Assembly (NCBI RefSeq): GCF_012767755.2
Contig: NZ_AP023189.1
Span: 3,846,001 to 3,910,000 of the forward strand
Direction: 5' to 3'
DNA: 64,000 nt
DNA from: Pseudomonas tohonis
GTDB lineage: Bacteria; Pseudomonadota; Gammaproteobacteria; Pseudomonadales; Pseudomonadaceae
Position numbers and translations under genes: made by a program. Below the pieces are notes generated by a model. That model made no database searches, was not told the DNA's origin, and worked only from the letters and a program-made list of their open reading frames with translations. Positions within the stretch are counted from its first letter, which is position 1. Each line of letters starts with the position of its first letter. Positions 53,979 through 64,000 of this stretch are shown piece by piece.

Positions 53979-54258
53979 AACCCAGGCCGAACGCACCGAA
54001 CTCGCCTGGCGCCGCACCCAGCTCTCGCTGCTGGTGATCGCCTGCCTGGCCCTGCGCGGAGCCGAACCGACGCTGGCCCTGCTCGCCCTCGGCAGCGCTG
54101 CCGCCCTCTGGCTCGGCCAGCGCCCGCGCTACCGCCACGGCCTCGCCATGCTCCGCGACGAACGCGGCCAACCCCGCGCCGCCGCCGTGTTCGGCACCGG
54201 CCTGGCGATGGTGGCGATGACGCTGCTGGCGATGGTGAAGGCCGTGATCACGGGCTGA
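53971..54258 (+). CDS. DUF202 (YidG-type) membrane protein
   Basis: The 95-residue protein has a shorter DUF202 motif (AERTELAWRRTQLSLLVIA) and three membrane helices. It overlaps the preceding DUF202 gene by eight bases, matching the YidH/YidG pair arrangement known in enterics. Function unknown. Confidence 0.9.
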   Translation: MRETQAERTELAWRRTQLSLLVIACLALRGAEPTLALLALGSAAALWLGQRPRYRHGLAMLRDERGQPRAAAVFGTGLAMVAMTLLAMVKAVITG

Positions 54259-54978
54259 CCCGCATCCGCGGGCTGAAGCCCGGGCTACGCAGGCGGATGC
54301 GATGGGCAGTAACCGGACCGCGGAGCGTGCACCTGGAGCTCGCCGAAAGCAGCGTGCGGTGGTCTCGAGAACGGCGCTTTCAAGGCCATTCTGGATGCCT
54401 GGAACGCCCATCTGCGTTAAGTGTTGCTGGAAGATTTCGAGTCCAGCTGATTGCCGAGCTTTGCTGATGTTTCTGGTTTCGCCCCCCCGGGCGAGTCCCT
54501 TTTTTCAGTCGCCAAAAAAGGAACCAAAAACGCTTGCCCCTCCATACGGGTCTGGCTGAAGCCAGACTTCCCTCGCTCCATCATCATTTCAGGGGCACGG
54601 CGTAACGGGCCATCCATGGCCCGGTACGCCTTTCGCGACATCCATGTCGCTCAACCCCTGAAACGACGATTGCGCTCGGCCTCCTGAAAGGGGCGTTTGG
54701 CGATTGCTCCAACGTCGGTGCTCGATACTTCACATTGATGTGCGCGCCACCACCGAGTGAACGCTGCGGCTGGCGGCTTTCGTAGGATGGTGTAGAGCGA
54801 AGCGAAACCCATGCGGTGGGTGTGCCAGGAATCCAGAAAGGCCCTGAAAGCACCGTTCTTGAGCCTTTCGTTGAATCCGCAACAGCTAACGCAACCAACA
54901 CCAGAGAATTCGCTCCTGCATGTTTCCCCAATGCGCGCAAACACCCTGCCCACCGGCCCGGCGGGCAGGCCGCGCGTT
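54259..54978. repeat. 720-base repeat-rich gap
   Basis: No gene is supported. A GGGCTGAAGCCC hairpin lies at 54270-54281. A segment at 54364-54416 (CTCGAGAACGGCGCTTTCAA...) recurs inverted at 54812-54866 with about 80% identity by eye. Between them lie CCCCCCCGGGCGAGTCCC followed by a T-run (54483-54506), and the GTAGGATGGTGTAGAGCG repeat (54782-54820). The inverted pair could be ends of a decayed mobile unit or two copies of a gene-end fragment. Confidence 0.6.
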
Positions 54979-56946
54979 TCAGGGGGTGACGAGGTTGAAC
55001 TGCGGGTTGGGCTCGTCCAGCCCGCCGAGCAGCCGCAGCAGCTTGATCCGCCCCTGGTCGATCTCGATGCCGCCGATCATTGACTCCTTGAGGAAGCCCG
55101 TCTCCTTGAGGGCGATGCGGTCGAGCAGCGCCTTGGTCATGCTCAGGCTGACGTCCGGCTTGGCGTGGCGTGCGCCGTTGCGGTGGGTGAGCACGCCGTT
55201 GCGCAGGGTCAGGGCGTAGTCCTCACCCAGGTCGCTGAAGCGCCAGTTGATCAGCAGGTCCTCGTCGGCCGCCTTCATCGCGTCGATGCGCACCGCCAGG
55301 TAGTCGAAGAACAGGCTCGGGGTCAGCGCACGGATCATGTCCGGCGCGCTGTTGCGCGCCTTGGCCCGGGCCACGCCCTGGCGCAGTTCCAGCGCGCCGC
55401 TGAGGTAGACGTTGCGCCAGGTGGCGTTCTCGCTCTGGTAGCCGAGCTGTTCCAGGGTGTCGGCCTGCAGCTCGCGCGCCGCCTGGTTGTCCGGTTCGGC
55501 GAAGACCAGGTGGTTGAGCAGTTGCGCCGCCCAGCGGTAGTCGCCGCCTTCGACCGCCTTGCGGGCGCCGGCCAGCACCGCGTCAGGGCCGCCCATGGCC
55601 TCGACGTAGCGCTTGCCCGCCTCTTCCGGCGGCAGCGGGTCGAGGTTGGCCGGGTTGCCGTCGTAGAAGCCCATGTAGCGCTGGTACACGGCGCGCACGT
55701 TGTGGCTGAGGGAGCCGTAGTAGTCGCGGCTGTACCACTTGCCGGCCAGGCGCGGCGGCAGGGTGGCGAGCTTCGCGGCGATCTCGGTGGGCGTCAGCCC
55801 CTGGTTGATCAGACGCAGCGTCTGGCTGTCGAGGAAGGCGTACATGTCGCGCTGGTCGGCCAGGTACTCGCGGATGCGCGCGCCGCCCCAGGTCGGCCAG
55901 TGGTGCTGGGCGAACAGCACCTCGGCCTTGCCGCCGTAGCGCACCAGGGCATCGTCCAGGTACTGCGCCCAGACCTTGGCGTCGCGCACCAGGGCGCCGC
56001 GCAGGGTCAGCACGTTGTGCTGGGTGTGGGTGGCGTTCTCGGCCATGCACAGGGTCTTGAACTGCGGGAAGTACATATTCATCTCGGCCGGCGCCTCGGT
56101 GCCGGGGGTGAGCTGGAATTCGATCTCCACGCCGTCGACGGTGCGGGTCTCCAGCGCCTGGCCGATGACCTCGCTGGGGGCGATCAGGGTCACCGTGGCG
56201 TTGCTCGGCGTGCCCTTGCCCAGGCCCGCGTCCACCTGGCCCCGCTCGCCACGTGGCAGCAGCGAGCCGTACATGTACTGCGCCCGGCGCATCATCGCCG
56301 GGCCGGCCAGCACGTTCTCGCTGACCGCGTGCTCGAAGAAGCCGTCCGGGGCGATCACCCGCACCTTGCCGGCCTTCACGTCGGCCTCGTCGATCACCCC
56401 GCGCACGCCGCCGAAGTGGTCGACGTGGGCGTGGCTGTAGATCACCGCCACCACCGGCTTGCGCGGGCGGTGCCTGTAGTACAGCTCCAGGCCGGCGCGG
56501 GCGGTCTCGGCGCTGATCAGCGGGTCGATGAGGATCAGCCCGCTGTCGCCCTCGATGACGGTCATGTTCGACAGGTCCAGCCCCCGCACCTGGTAGATGC
56601 GCTCGCCGACCTGGAACAGCCCGGCGATGTTGTTCAGCTGGGCGATGCGCCACAGGCTGGGGTTGGCGCTGGCCGGCGCGGCGTTGCCATCGAGGAAGTC
56701 ATAGGCCCGGCGGTTCCATACCTCGCGGCCCTCGGCGTTGGCGATGACGCCCCCGAAGGGCTCCAGCAGGCCGCGCCGGGCGTCGTCGAAATCGGCGGTG
56801 TCGGAGAACGGCAGGCGCTGCAGCCAGGCCTGGTTCAGCTCGGCGGTGATGGCCGTGGCGGGCTTGCCGGGGGCGACGGAGTCGGCGTGCACGGTGCCGC
56901 AGGACAGGAGCGCCAGGGCGACGGCGCTGAGACGGGAAATGGGCAT
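54979..56946 (-). CDS. sdsA: SdsA-type alkylsulfatase (metallo-beta-lactamase fold)
   Basis: The 655-residue protein has a signal peptide (LSAVALALLSCGTVHADS), so it is exported. The metallo-beta-lactamase motif SHAHVDHFGG (H172, H174, D176, H177) and AENATHTQHNVLTLRGA bind two zincs. A dimerisation domain and a C-terminal SCP2-like domain (SMTKALLDRIALKETGFL) complete the SdsA1 layout. SdsA1 hydrolyses dodecyl sulfate to the alcohol. It lies downstream of katG on the same strand, separated by a strong hairpin. Confidence 0.93.
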   Translation of the reverse strand: MPISRLSAVALALLSCGTVHADSVAPGKPATAITAELNQAWLQRLPFSDTADFDDARRGLLEPFGGVIANAEGREVWNRRAYDFLDGNAAPASANPSLWRIAQLNNIAGLFQVGERIYQVRGLDLSNMTVIEGDSGLILIDPLISAETARAGLELYYRHRPRKPVVAVIYSHAHVDHFGGVRGVIDEADVKAGKVRVIAPDGFFEHAVSENVLAGPAMMRRAQYMYGSLLPRGERGQVDAGLGKGTPSNATVTLIAPSEVIGQALETRTVDGVEIEFQLTPGTEAPAEMNMYFPQFKTLCMAENATHTQHNVLTLRGALVRDAKVWAQYLDDALVRYGGKAEVLFAQHHWPTWGGARIREYLADQRDMYAFLDSQTLRLINQGLTPTEIAAKLATLPPRLAGKWYSRDYYGSLSHNVRAVYQRYMGFYDGNPANLDPLPPEEAGKRYVEAMGGPDAVLAGARKAVEGGDYRWAAQLLNHLVFAEPDNQAARELQADTLEQLGYQSENATWRNVYLSGALELRQGVARAKARNSAPDMIRALTPSLFFDYLAVRIDAMKAADEDLLINWRFSDLGEDYALTLRNGVLTHRNGARHAKPDVSLSMTKALLDRIALKETGFLKESMIGGIEIDQGRIKLLRLLGGLDEPNPQFNLVTP

Positions 56947-57078
56947 GAAGGGGCTCTTTCTGGTCTTGTTGGAATGAGCGACCGCAACGGACGCCGCCCG
57001 ACTGTAGGGAGCACGGCGCGCGCCGACCAATACCAGAGGCGCATGCCCCCCATGCCGCACCGCGATGGCCCGCAATGC

Positions 57079-57104
57079 ACGACGCCTCCCGAAGGAGGCG
57101 TCGT
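57079..57104 (-). terminator. katG terminator hairpin with UUCG loop
   Basis: A perfect 11-bp stem (ACGACGCCTCC / GGAGGCGTCGT) carries, on the minus strand, a TTCG tetraloop. It lies 19 bases after the katG stop. No T-run follows, but the stem is very stable. Confidence 0.75.
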
Positions 57105-57123
57105 GGTCAGGCCCTGGCGATGT

Positions 57124-59550
<2,427 letters not shown>

Positions 59551-59575
59551 TCATCAGGTTTGGCGCGGGACCGAG

Positions 59576-59635
59576 CCCAACGCTAGAGCAAGACTAGACC
59601 TCCATTGGAGGAGGTCTAATAGAGGCAGCGTTGGG
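59576..59635. promoter_or_regulatory. 60-bp nested palindrome upstream of katG
   Basis: Outer arms CCCAACGCT (59576-59584) and AGCGTTGGG (59627-59635) and inner arms TAGACCTCC (59595-59603) and GGAGGTCTA (59610-59618) are all perfect. It lies 188 bases before katG and 145 bases after the MFS stop, both on the minus strand. It may be an operator, a terminator for the MFS gene, or a hairpin in the katG leader. Confidence 0.6.
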
Positions 59636-59780
59636 GGTCGATAGTCTGGCTCTTTCAGCCGTCCCGCCCGTGAAGTCGGGCCTTGGGCCGGGCGCCGACG
59701 AGCGGCCACCGGCATGCCGATGGTGGGCCGTCCCGGTGCCGGTAAATTGTACCGTTGTGCGGTTTTTCGCGACGCGCCCT

Positions 59781-61007
59781 TCAGGCCGCCCCGCTCCCCG
59801 CCCGTTGCGTGAGTCGCACCCCCGCGCGCGCCTTCAGGGCCAGCGACAGATCCAGGAGCAGCGCCAGGACGATGGCGCCCAGGGCGACGGCGAACAGCGC
59901 CGGGTACTGGCCGCCGCTCGCCGAGAACAGCATCGAATAGCCATAGCCGGCCAGTGCCTGGAAGGTGGCGAAGGACACCGTCGCGCGGCTCCAGGTGGCG
60001 GTCTGCCGAGGGTGGTCGGCCACCAGCTGGTGCACCCGCGCCAGGGCCAGCGGCACGATGCCCGGCGGGAAGGAGCCGATCAGCAGCGCCGCCCCTGCCA
60101 GCACGCGCAGATCGCCGGACGCCAGCAGCACGCCGAGGGCGACGGCCTGCACCGCCAGCACCAGGCGGATGGCCCTGCGCGCGCCCAGGTGGTCGGCGAG
60201 GAAGCCGTACACCACCGGGCCGAGCGTCGCACCCAGGCCGTACAGCGTCCACAGCAGCGCCCCGGCGTGGTGGCCGGCCCCCAGGCTGCGGCTCACGTAG
60301 TCCACCAGGAACATCATCGGCGCCACCAGGCCGACCGCCATCAGCGCGTACTGCGCGAACAGCAGGTGGACGCCGCCTGCGCCACCGGGTGCGGGCGACG
60401 GCGCCGCGTCGGCCAGGTGCACCCCCTCGCGAGGCCAGGCCCACCAGCTGGACAGCGTCAGCAACGCCGCCACCGCGCCGAGCCCGACCCAGGCCTGGCG
60501 CAGGCCGGAGGACAGCAGCAGCGGCACCAGGGTCCCGGAGCCGGCGATGCCCAGGCCCAGGCCGAGAAAGATCGCGCCCCCCGCCACGCCCCGGCGCTGC
60601 GGCGGCACCCGCGGCAGGATGGTGCTGGCGGCCAGCACCATGATCACGCCACCGGAAATGCCGGAGAACAGCCGCCAGGCGAAGAACCAGCCCAGCGACA
60701 AGGGCACCGCGCAGGCGAAGAACGACAGGGTCACCAGCAGCATCATCGCGCGCAGCACGGCAGGGCTGGAGAAGCGCCGGGCCAGCGGCCGGCCGGCCAG
60801 GGCACCAACCAGATAGCCCGCGAGGTTCGCCGCGCCGAGGTAGAACACCGCCGAGGCGGAGAACCAGTGCGCCTCGATCAGCGAAGGCACCAGCGGTGTG
60901 TAGGCGAAGCGGGCGAGCCCGATGCCCACCAGGCTGGCGCACATGCCCGCCCAGATGGGCAACCAGGGCGAGCGGCGGGAGGATGCGTGAGACGGGGCGG
61001 AATCCAT
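59781..61007 (-). CDS. YbfB/YjiJ-family MFS transporter
   Basis: The 408-residue protein has about twelve membrane helices. It shows the subgroup pattern GIGLARFAYTPLVPSLIEAHWF near residue 28 and GYLVGALAGRPLARRF near residue 64. Substrates of this group are not established. It is divergent from a LysR gene across a 116-base gap with a palindrome, so it is the likely regulated target. Confidence 0.9.
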   Translation of the reverse strand: MDSAPSHASSRRSPWLPIWAGMCASLVGIGLARFAYTPLVPSLIEAHWFSASAVFYLGAANLAGYLVGALAGRPLARRFSSPAVLRAMMLLVTLSFFACAVPLSLGWFFAWRLFSGISGGVIMVLAASTILPRVPPQRRGVAGGAIFLGLGLGIAGSGTLVPLLLSSGLRQAWVGLGAVAALLTLSSWWAWPREGVHLADAAPSPAPGGAGGVHLLFAQYALMAVGLVAPMMFLVDYVSRSLGAGHHAGALLWTLYGLGATLGPVVYGFLADHLGARRAIRLVLAVQAVALGVLLASGDLRVLAGAALLIGSFPPGIVPLALARVHQLVADHPRQTATWSRATVSFATFQALAGYGYSMLFSASGGQYPALFAVALGAIVLALLLDLSLALKARAGVRLTQRAGSGAA

Positions 61008-61093
61008 GATGACCTCTCAGGTGACGGAGTCGCGATGAGAGGAGGATAAGCGCGCGGAAAGATGAAATAATGCAGCGTTTTCAAACCACTGCA

Positions 61094-61107
61094 ATGCATT
61101 TTTGCAT
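61094..61107. promoter_or_regulatory. ATGCA-TTTT-TGCAT palindrome, candidate LysR operator
   Basis: A perfect 5-bp interrupted palindrome in the divergent gap between the YbfB-type MFS gene and the LysR gene, 17 bases before the lysR ATG. A second TAATGCA half-site lies near 61068. Confidence 0.45.
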
Positions 61108-61123
61108 CACACAGGAGCCCCGG

Positions 61124-61996
61124 ATGAACTGGGACGACGCCCGCATATTCCTCGCCCTGTGCCGCGAACAGACGTTGCGCGGCGCCGCCCGCGCGCTGGT
61201 GGTCGACCAGGCCACCGTCGGCCGCCGGCTCGCCTCGCTGGAACAGTCCCTGGGCGCCACGCTGTTCCTGCGCACCTCCGCAGGCTACGCCCTGACCGCC
61301 GCCGGTGAGGTGGCGATGGCCGCCGCCCTGGACATGGAAGCCTCAGCCGCCGACCTGCAGCGGCGCATCCTCGGCATGGACGACCGCCTGGCCGGCGTGG
61401 TGCGGGTCACCACCACCGAGTCCTTCGCCGCCGACTTCATCATTCCGGCCATGGCGCGCATGCGCCTGGAGCACCCGAACATCGAAGTGCAGCTGCAGGC
61501 CTCGACGCAGATGCTCAACCTGACCAAGCGCGAAGCGGACATCGCCGTGCGCAACCAGAAGCCGGACAACCCCGACCTGGTGGTGCGCCGGGTGGCGCGC
61601 TGGAGCGCAGGCCTGTTCGCCACGGCGGGCTACCTGCAGGCACGCGGCACCCCCGAGCCGGGAGCGGCCTTCGCCGGCCACGACCTGGTGCTCTACCAGC
61701 CCTACCTGGACAGCGGCAAGGACGTGACCCTGGCGTCCGAGCCCATCAGCCACGGCCGCATCGCCATCACCTGCACCTCGGGCCTGATGGTGCGCCATGC
61801 CGTCGCCAGCGGCCTGGGGCTGGGCGAGATTCCCCTGCCGCTCGGCGCGCGCGATGGGCTGGTGCGGGTTTGGGAAGAACGCGAGATCCGCCCCTACGAC
61901 GTCTGGCTGGTGACGCACAGGGACGTGCGCCACACCGCGCGGGTGCGGGTGGTGATCGACGCCATCGCCGAGGCCTTCGCCACGGTGACGGCCTGA
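61124..61996 (+). CDS. LysR-family transcriptional regulator
   Basis: The 290-residue protein has a LysR helix-turn-helix (LCREQTLRGAARALVVDQATVGRRLASLEQ, residues 10-40) of the subgroup with a short N-terminus (MNWDDARIFLAL). AGGAG precedes ATG 61124. It probably controls the divergent MFS gene. A GC-rich hairpin separates it from the convergent hydrolase gene. Confidence 0.92.
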   Translation: MNWDDARIFLALCREQTLRGAARALVVDQATVGRRLASLEQSLGATLFLRTSAGYALTAAGEVAMAAALDMEASAADLQRRILGMDDRLAGVVRVTTTESFAADFIIPAMARMRLEHPNIEVQLQASTQMLNLTKREADIAVRNQKPDNPDLVVRRVARWSAGLFATAGYLQARGTPEPGAAFAGHDLVLYQPYLDSGKDVTLASEPISHGRIAITCTSGLMVRHAVASGLGLGEIPLPLGARDGLVRVWEEREIRPYDVWLVTHRDVRHTARVRVVIDAIAEAFATVTA

Positions 61997-62006
61997 AGCC
62001 CCGAGG

Positions 62007-62032
62007 GCCGGCCACCCCTGCGGGCGGCCGGC
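62007..62032. terminator. Hairpin between convergent lysR and hydrolase genes
   Basis: GCCGGCC (62007-62013) and GGCCGGC (62026-62032) form a 7-bp stem in the 43-base convergent gap. No T-run is present. Confidence 0.45.
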
Positions 62033-62039
62033 GGCAGGG

Positions 62040-62858
62040 TCACTGCGCGAGGAACGCCAGCAGGTCCTCGTTCAACTGCTGCGCGTGGGTCACGGCGAAG
62101 CCATGGGGGGCGCCTGCGTAGACCTTGAGCACCGCGCCGGGGATCGACTCCGCCGCCAGTTTGCCGGTGGCCTCCAGCGGCACGATCTGGTCGTCGTCGC
62201 CATGGATCACCAGGGTGGGTACATCGACCTTGGCCAGGTCGCCACGGAAGTCGGTGCCGGCGAAGGCGGTCACGCAGTCGATAGTGCCCTTGAGCGACGC
62301 CAGCAAGGCGATGTTCAGGGTCTGGGTGAGCACGCCCTGGGAAACCTGCTGGCCGTGGTTGATGCCGTAGAACGGCGCGGCGAAGTCGGCGATGAACTGT
62401 GCGCGGTCCTTCAGCAGGCCGTCCTTGATGCCATCGAACACGGCCTGCTCCACGCCCAGCGGATGGTCGGCGGTCTTGCCGAAGATCGGCGTCACCGCGC
62501 CCAGCAGCGCCAGCTTGGCGACCCGCCCGGTGCCATGACGGCCGATGTAGCGGCTGACGTCGCCACCGCCCATGGAGAAGCCCACCAGGGTCACCTCGTG
62601 CAGGTCCAGGTGCTCGATCAGCTGGGCGATGTCGTCGGCGAAGGTGTCGTAGTCGTAGCCGTTCCACGGCTGGCTGGAACGACCGAAGCCACGGCGGTCG
62701 AAGGCGATGGTACGGTAGCCGCGGCTGCTCAGGTACTGCATCTGGTATTCCCACATGTCGGCATCCAGCGGCCAACCGTGGCTGAACAGCACGGGCTTGC
62801 CGCTGCCCCAGTCCTTGTAATAGATCTCGGTGCCGTCACGGGCCACGAACGTCGTCAT
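62040..62858 (-). CDS. Alpha/beta hydrolase, non-haem chloroperoxidase/arylesterase type
   Basis: The 272-residue protein has the oxyanion loop SHGWPLDADMW, nucleophile elbow GFSMGG (Ser near residue 98), catalytic Asp in HGDDDQIVP and His in APHGFAVTH. This is the cofactor-free haloperoxidase/esterase subgroup, which usually hydrolyses aryl esters and can show perhydrolase activity. No signal peptide is present. Gene order gives no clue to the substrate. Confidence 0.93.
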   Translation of the reverse strand: MTTFVARDGTEIYYKDWGSGKPVLFSHGWPLDADMWEYQMQYLSSRGYRTIAFDRRGFGRSSQPWNGYDYDTFADDIAQLIEHLDLHEVTLVGFSMGGGDVSRYIGRHGTGRVAKLALLGAVTPIFGKTADHPLGVEQAVFDGIKDGLLKDRAQFIADFAAPFYGINHGQQVSQGVLTQTLNIALLASLKGTIDCVTAFAGTDFRGDLAKVDVPTLVIHGDDDQIVPLEATGKLAAESIPGAVLKVYAGAPHGFAVTHAQQLNEDLLAFLAQ

Positions 62859-63247
62859 GCAAACCTCCAGGAATGGTCATAGGTGGGCTTGGAGCGGGCC
62901 ATGTCCGGCCCTCCAAGCCCACACTATCCCCCCGCGAGCCACGCCGGGATTGCACGGATGTGCTGTGCTCGCCAGCATCCCGACCCGGCCCAGGCAACCT
63001 GCCCCGGCGCCCTGCAACGGGGCCCCAGCGGGTGCTTGATGGCCGATGAGCTCGGCACCGGTGGCGGCCAGGGTCTCGCGACGCCAACCCAAGAGCGGGT
63101 TGAATCGCGAATGAATTCGCTCCCACAGGCAATCCTCACCGTGGCACTGCCCTGTAGGGGCGACTTCAGTCGCCAAGCGGCGCGCAGCGCCGCCGGCTGG
63201 ACCACGCTCTACGGTCCACCAACCGGAGCCATGCCGGGTACCGCCGA
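62859..63247. repeat. Gap with two REP-type elements
   Basis: TCGCGAATGAATTCGCTCCC (63105-63124) and TGTAGGGGCGACTTCAGTCG...GCGCGCAGCGCCG (63153-63194) are the same two elements found paired upstream of gst. No gene is supported in these 389 bases. Confidence 0.8.
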
Positions 63248-64000
63248 TCAACCCCGGTTGCGCTGCCTGTACCCCGCCGGTGATTCGCCCAGGTGCTGGC
63301 GGAACACGCGGCTGAACGACGCCTGGCTGGGGTAACCGACTTCCAGCGCGATGGCGCCGATGCTCATTGCCGTGCCTTGCAGCAATTGCTGCGCGCGCTC
63401 CAGGCGCAGGCGCGTCACCAGGCTGGCGGGCGGGGTGCCGGCGAGCTGGGTGAAGGCGCGCATGAAGCTGGAGCGCGACATGTTCGCCTCGGCCGCCAGT
63501 GCCTCCACCGGCCAGTCGCGCGAGAGGTCCGCCAGCAGCGCCAGCGCCGCCTTGCCCAGGCGCCGGTCGCGCAGCAGGGCGAAGATGCCCGGCAGGTCCT
63601 GGCGCTGCCGCAGGTAGGCGCGCATCACCAGGGTGAAGAGGATCACCGAGAGCCCGTCGACCATCGCCTGGTTGGCCACCTCTTCGCCCTCGGCCTCCAG
63701 CCGCATCAGTTCCACCACCGCAGCCAGGCGGCCCTCCGAGGTGGCGCCGGCCTGCACCACCAGCACATCGGGCAAGGCCTCCAGCAGGGTCGCGCGCGGG
63801 TTGTAGTGGATGCGCCCGCAGAGCATCTCGAAGCCCTCCCCGCCCTGGCCGATGCGCAAGAGCGGAATGCGCCCGGGCTCTTCGTGCGGGGGCGTCGGAG
63901 TGGGCAGGCGGCCCGGCTGGCCGGCCTGCAACAGGTGCGAATCGCTGCGCGGCAGCAGCAGGATCTCCCCCGCGTGCAGGCGTCGGGGCGGCTGGCCGGC
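63248..64000 (-). CDS. AraC-family regulator with N-terminal cupin domain (5' cut by window edge)
   Basis: The frame stays open to base 64000 (AGQPPRRLHAGEILLLPRSD at the edge), so the start lies outside the window; the TTG at 63931 is not a true start. The visible 250 residues include the end of a cupin-type ligand domain. Two C-terminal helix-turn-helices follow (WPVEALAAEANMSRSSFMRAF; IGAIALEVGYPSQASFSRVFRQHLGESPAGYRQ), the AraC signature. Its target is not visible. Confidence 0.93.
   Translation of the reverse strand, partial: AGQPPRRLHAGEILLLPRSDSHLLQAGQPGRLPTPTPPHEEPGRIPLLRIGQGGEGFEMLCGRIHYNPRATLLEALPDVLVVQAGATSEGRLAAVVELMRLEAEGEEVANQAMVDGLSVILFTLVMRAYLRQRQDLPGIFALLRDRRLGKAALALLADLSRDWPVEALAAEANMSRSSFMRAFTQLAGTPPASLVTRLRLERAQQLLQGTAMSIGAIALEVGYPSQASFSRVFRQHLGESPAGYRQRNRG

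Overview
This window is a high-GC chromosomal segment from a pseudomonad. The evidence is the gene set (PlcN-type phospholipase C, SdsA-type alkylsulfatase, MetE, Fsr, DUF1302/DUF1329 pair, many LysR regulators) and the Pseudomonas-style palindromic intergenic repeats (GTGGGAGCG...CGCGA and GTAGGAGCG...CGCGA). I cannot name the species. No rRNA, tRNA, CRISPR array or prophage was seen. Coding density is high and both strands are used in short operons.

Layout. 1-1 kb: end of an arsenic operon (arsC, arsH). 1-6 kb: a PhyH-family dioxygenase with a translationally coupled M15 peptidase, an SMI1/KNR4-like protein, a secreted orphan and plcN. 6.5-16.3 kb: metE, a small zinc-ribbon membrane protein, an isolated class I-like HMG-CoA reductase, a secreted CSLREA/beta-helix protein, CHAD, DUF3079, LysE, an unrecognised 379-aa protein and DUF1232. 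16.3-17.8 kb: a 116-bp tandem repeat whose third unit is interrupted by an IS110-family element. 18-23 kb: methyltransferase, fsr, and a GST / PNPOx-ferredoxin-reductase fusion operon. 23-26 kb: two overlapping LysR genes and REP-type repeats, including a 174-175 bp tandem array. 26-33 kb: GNAT, Nudix, a secreted acetoacetate-decarboxylase-like protein, a SpoU methyltransferase, an FAD dehydrogenase, rlmE, a YddG-type exporter and a VOC protein. 33-38 kb: a DUF3313 lipoprotein and a four-gene operon (RimK-like ATP-grasp, CorA-like, 48-aa membrane protein, GNAT-C39 fusion). 38-40.8 kb: O-methyltransferase with divergent TetR, then a second IS110 copy. 41-54 kb: an accessory catabolic cluster (acyl-CoA ligase, acyl-CoA dehydrogenase, MFS, two LysR, serine hydrolase, DUF1302, DUF1329, thiolase) and two DUF202 proteins. 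55-64 kb: alkylsulfatase, katG, a YbfB-type MFS with divergent LysR, an alpha/beta hydrolase and an AraC regulator cut by the window end.

The strongest observation is that the two IS110 copies allow a complete bridge-RNA reading. Insertion boundaries can be set to the base because the host repeat has a 116-bp period. The core is CT. The left end of each copy carries candidate target guides matching the site that copy occupies, including one guide base that covaries with the target, and candidate donor guides matching the element's own ends. Other points of interest are the RimK-like/GNAT-C39 operon as a possible uncharacterised peptide-ligation system, an acyl-CoA dehydrogenase lacking Glu at both classical catalytic-base positions, an HMG-CoA reductase without visible pathway partners, and an RlmE homologue away from ftsH.
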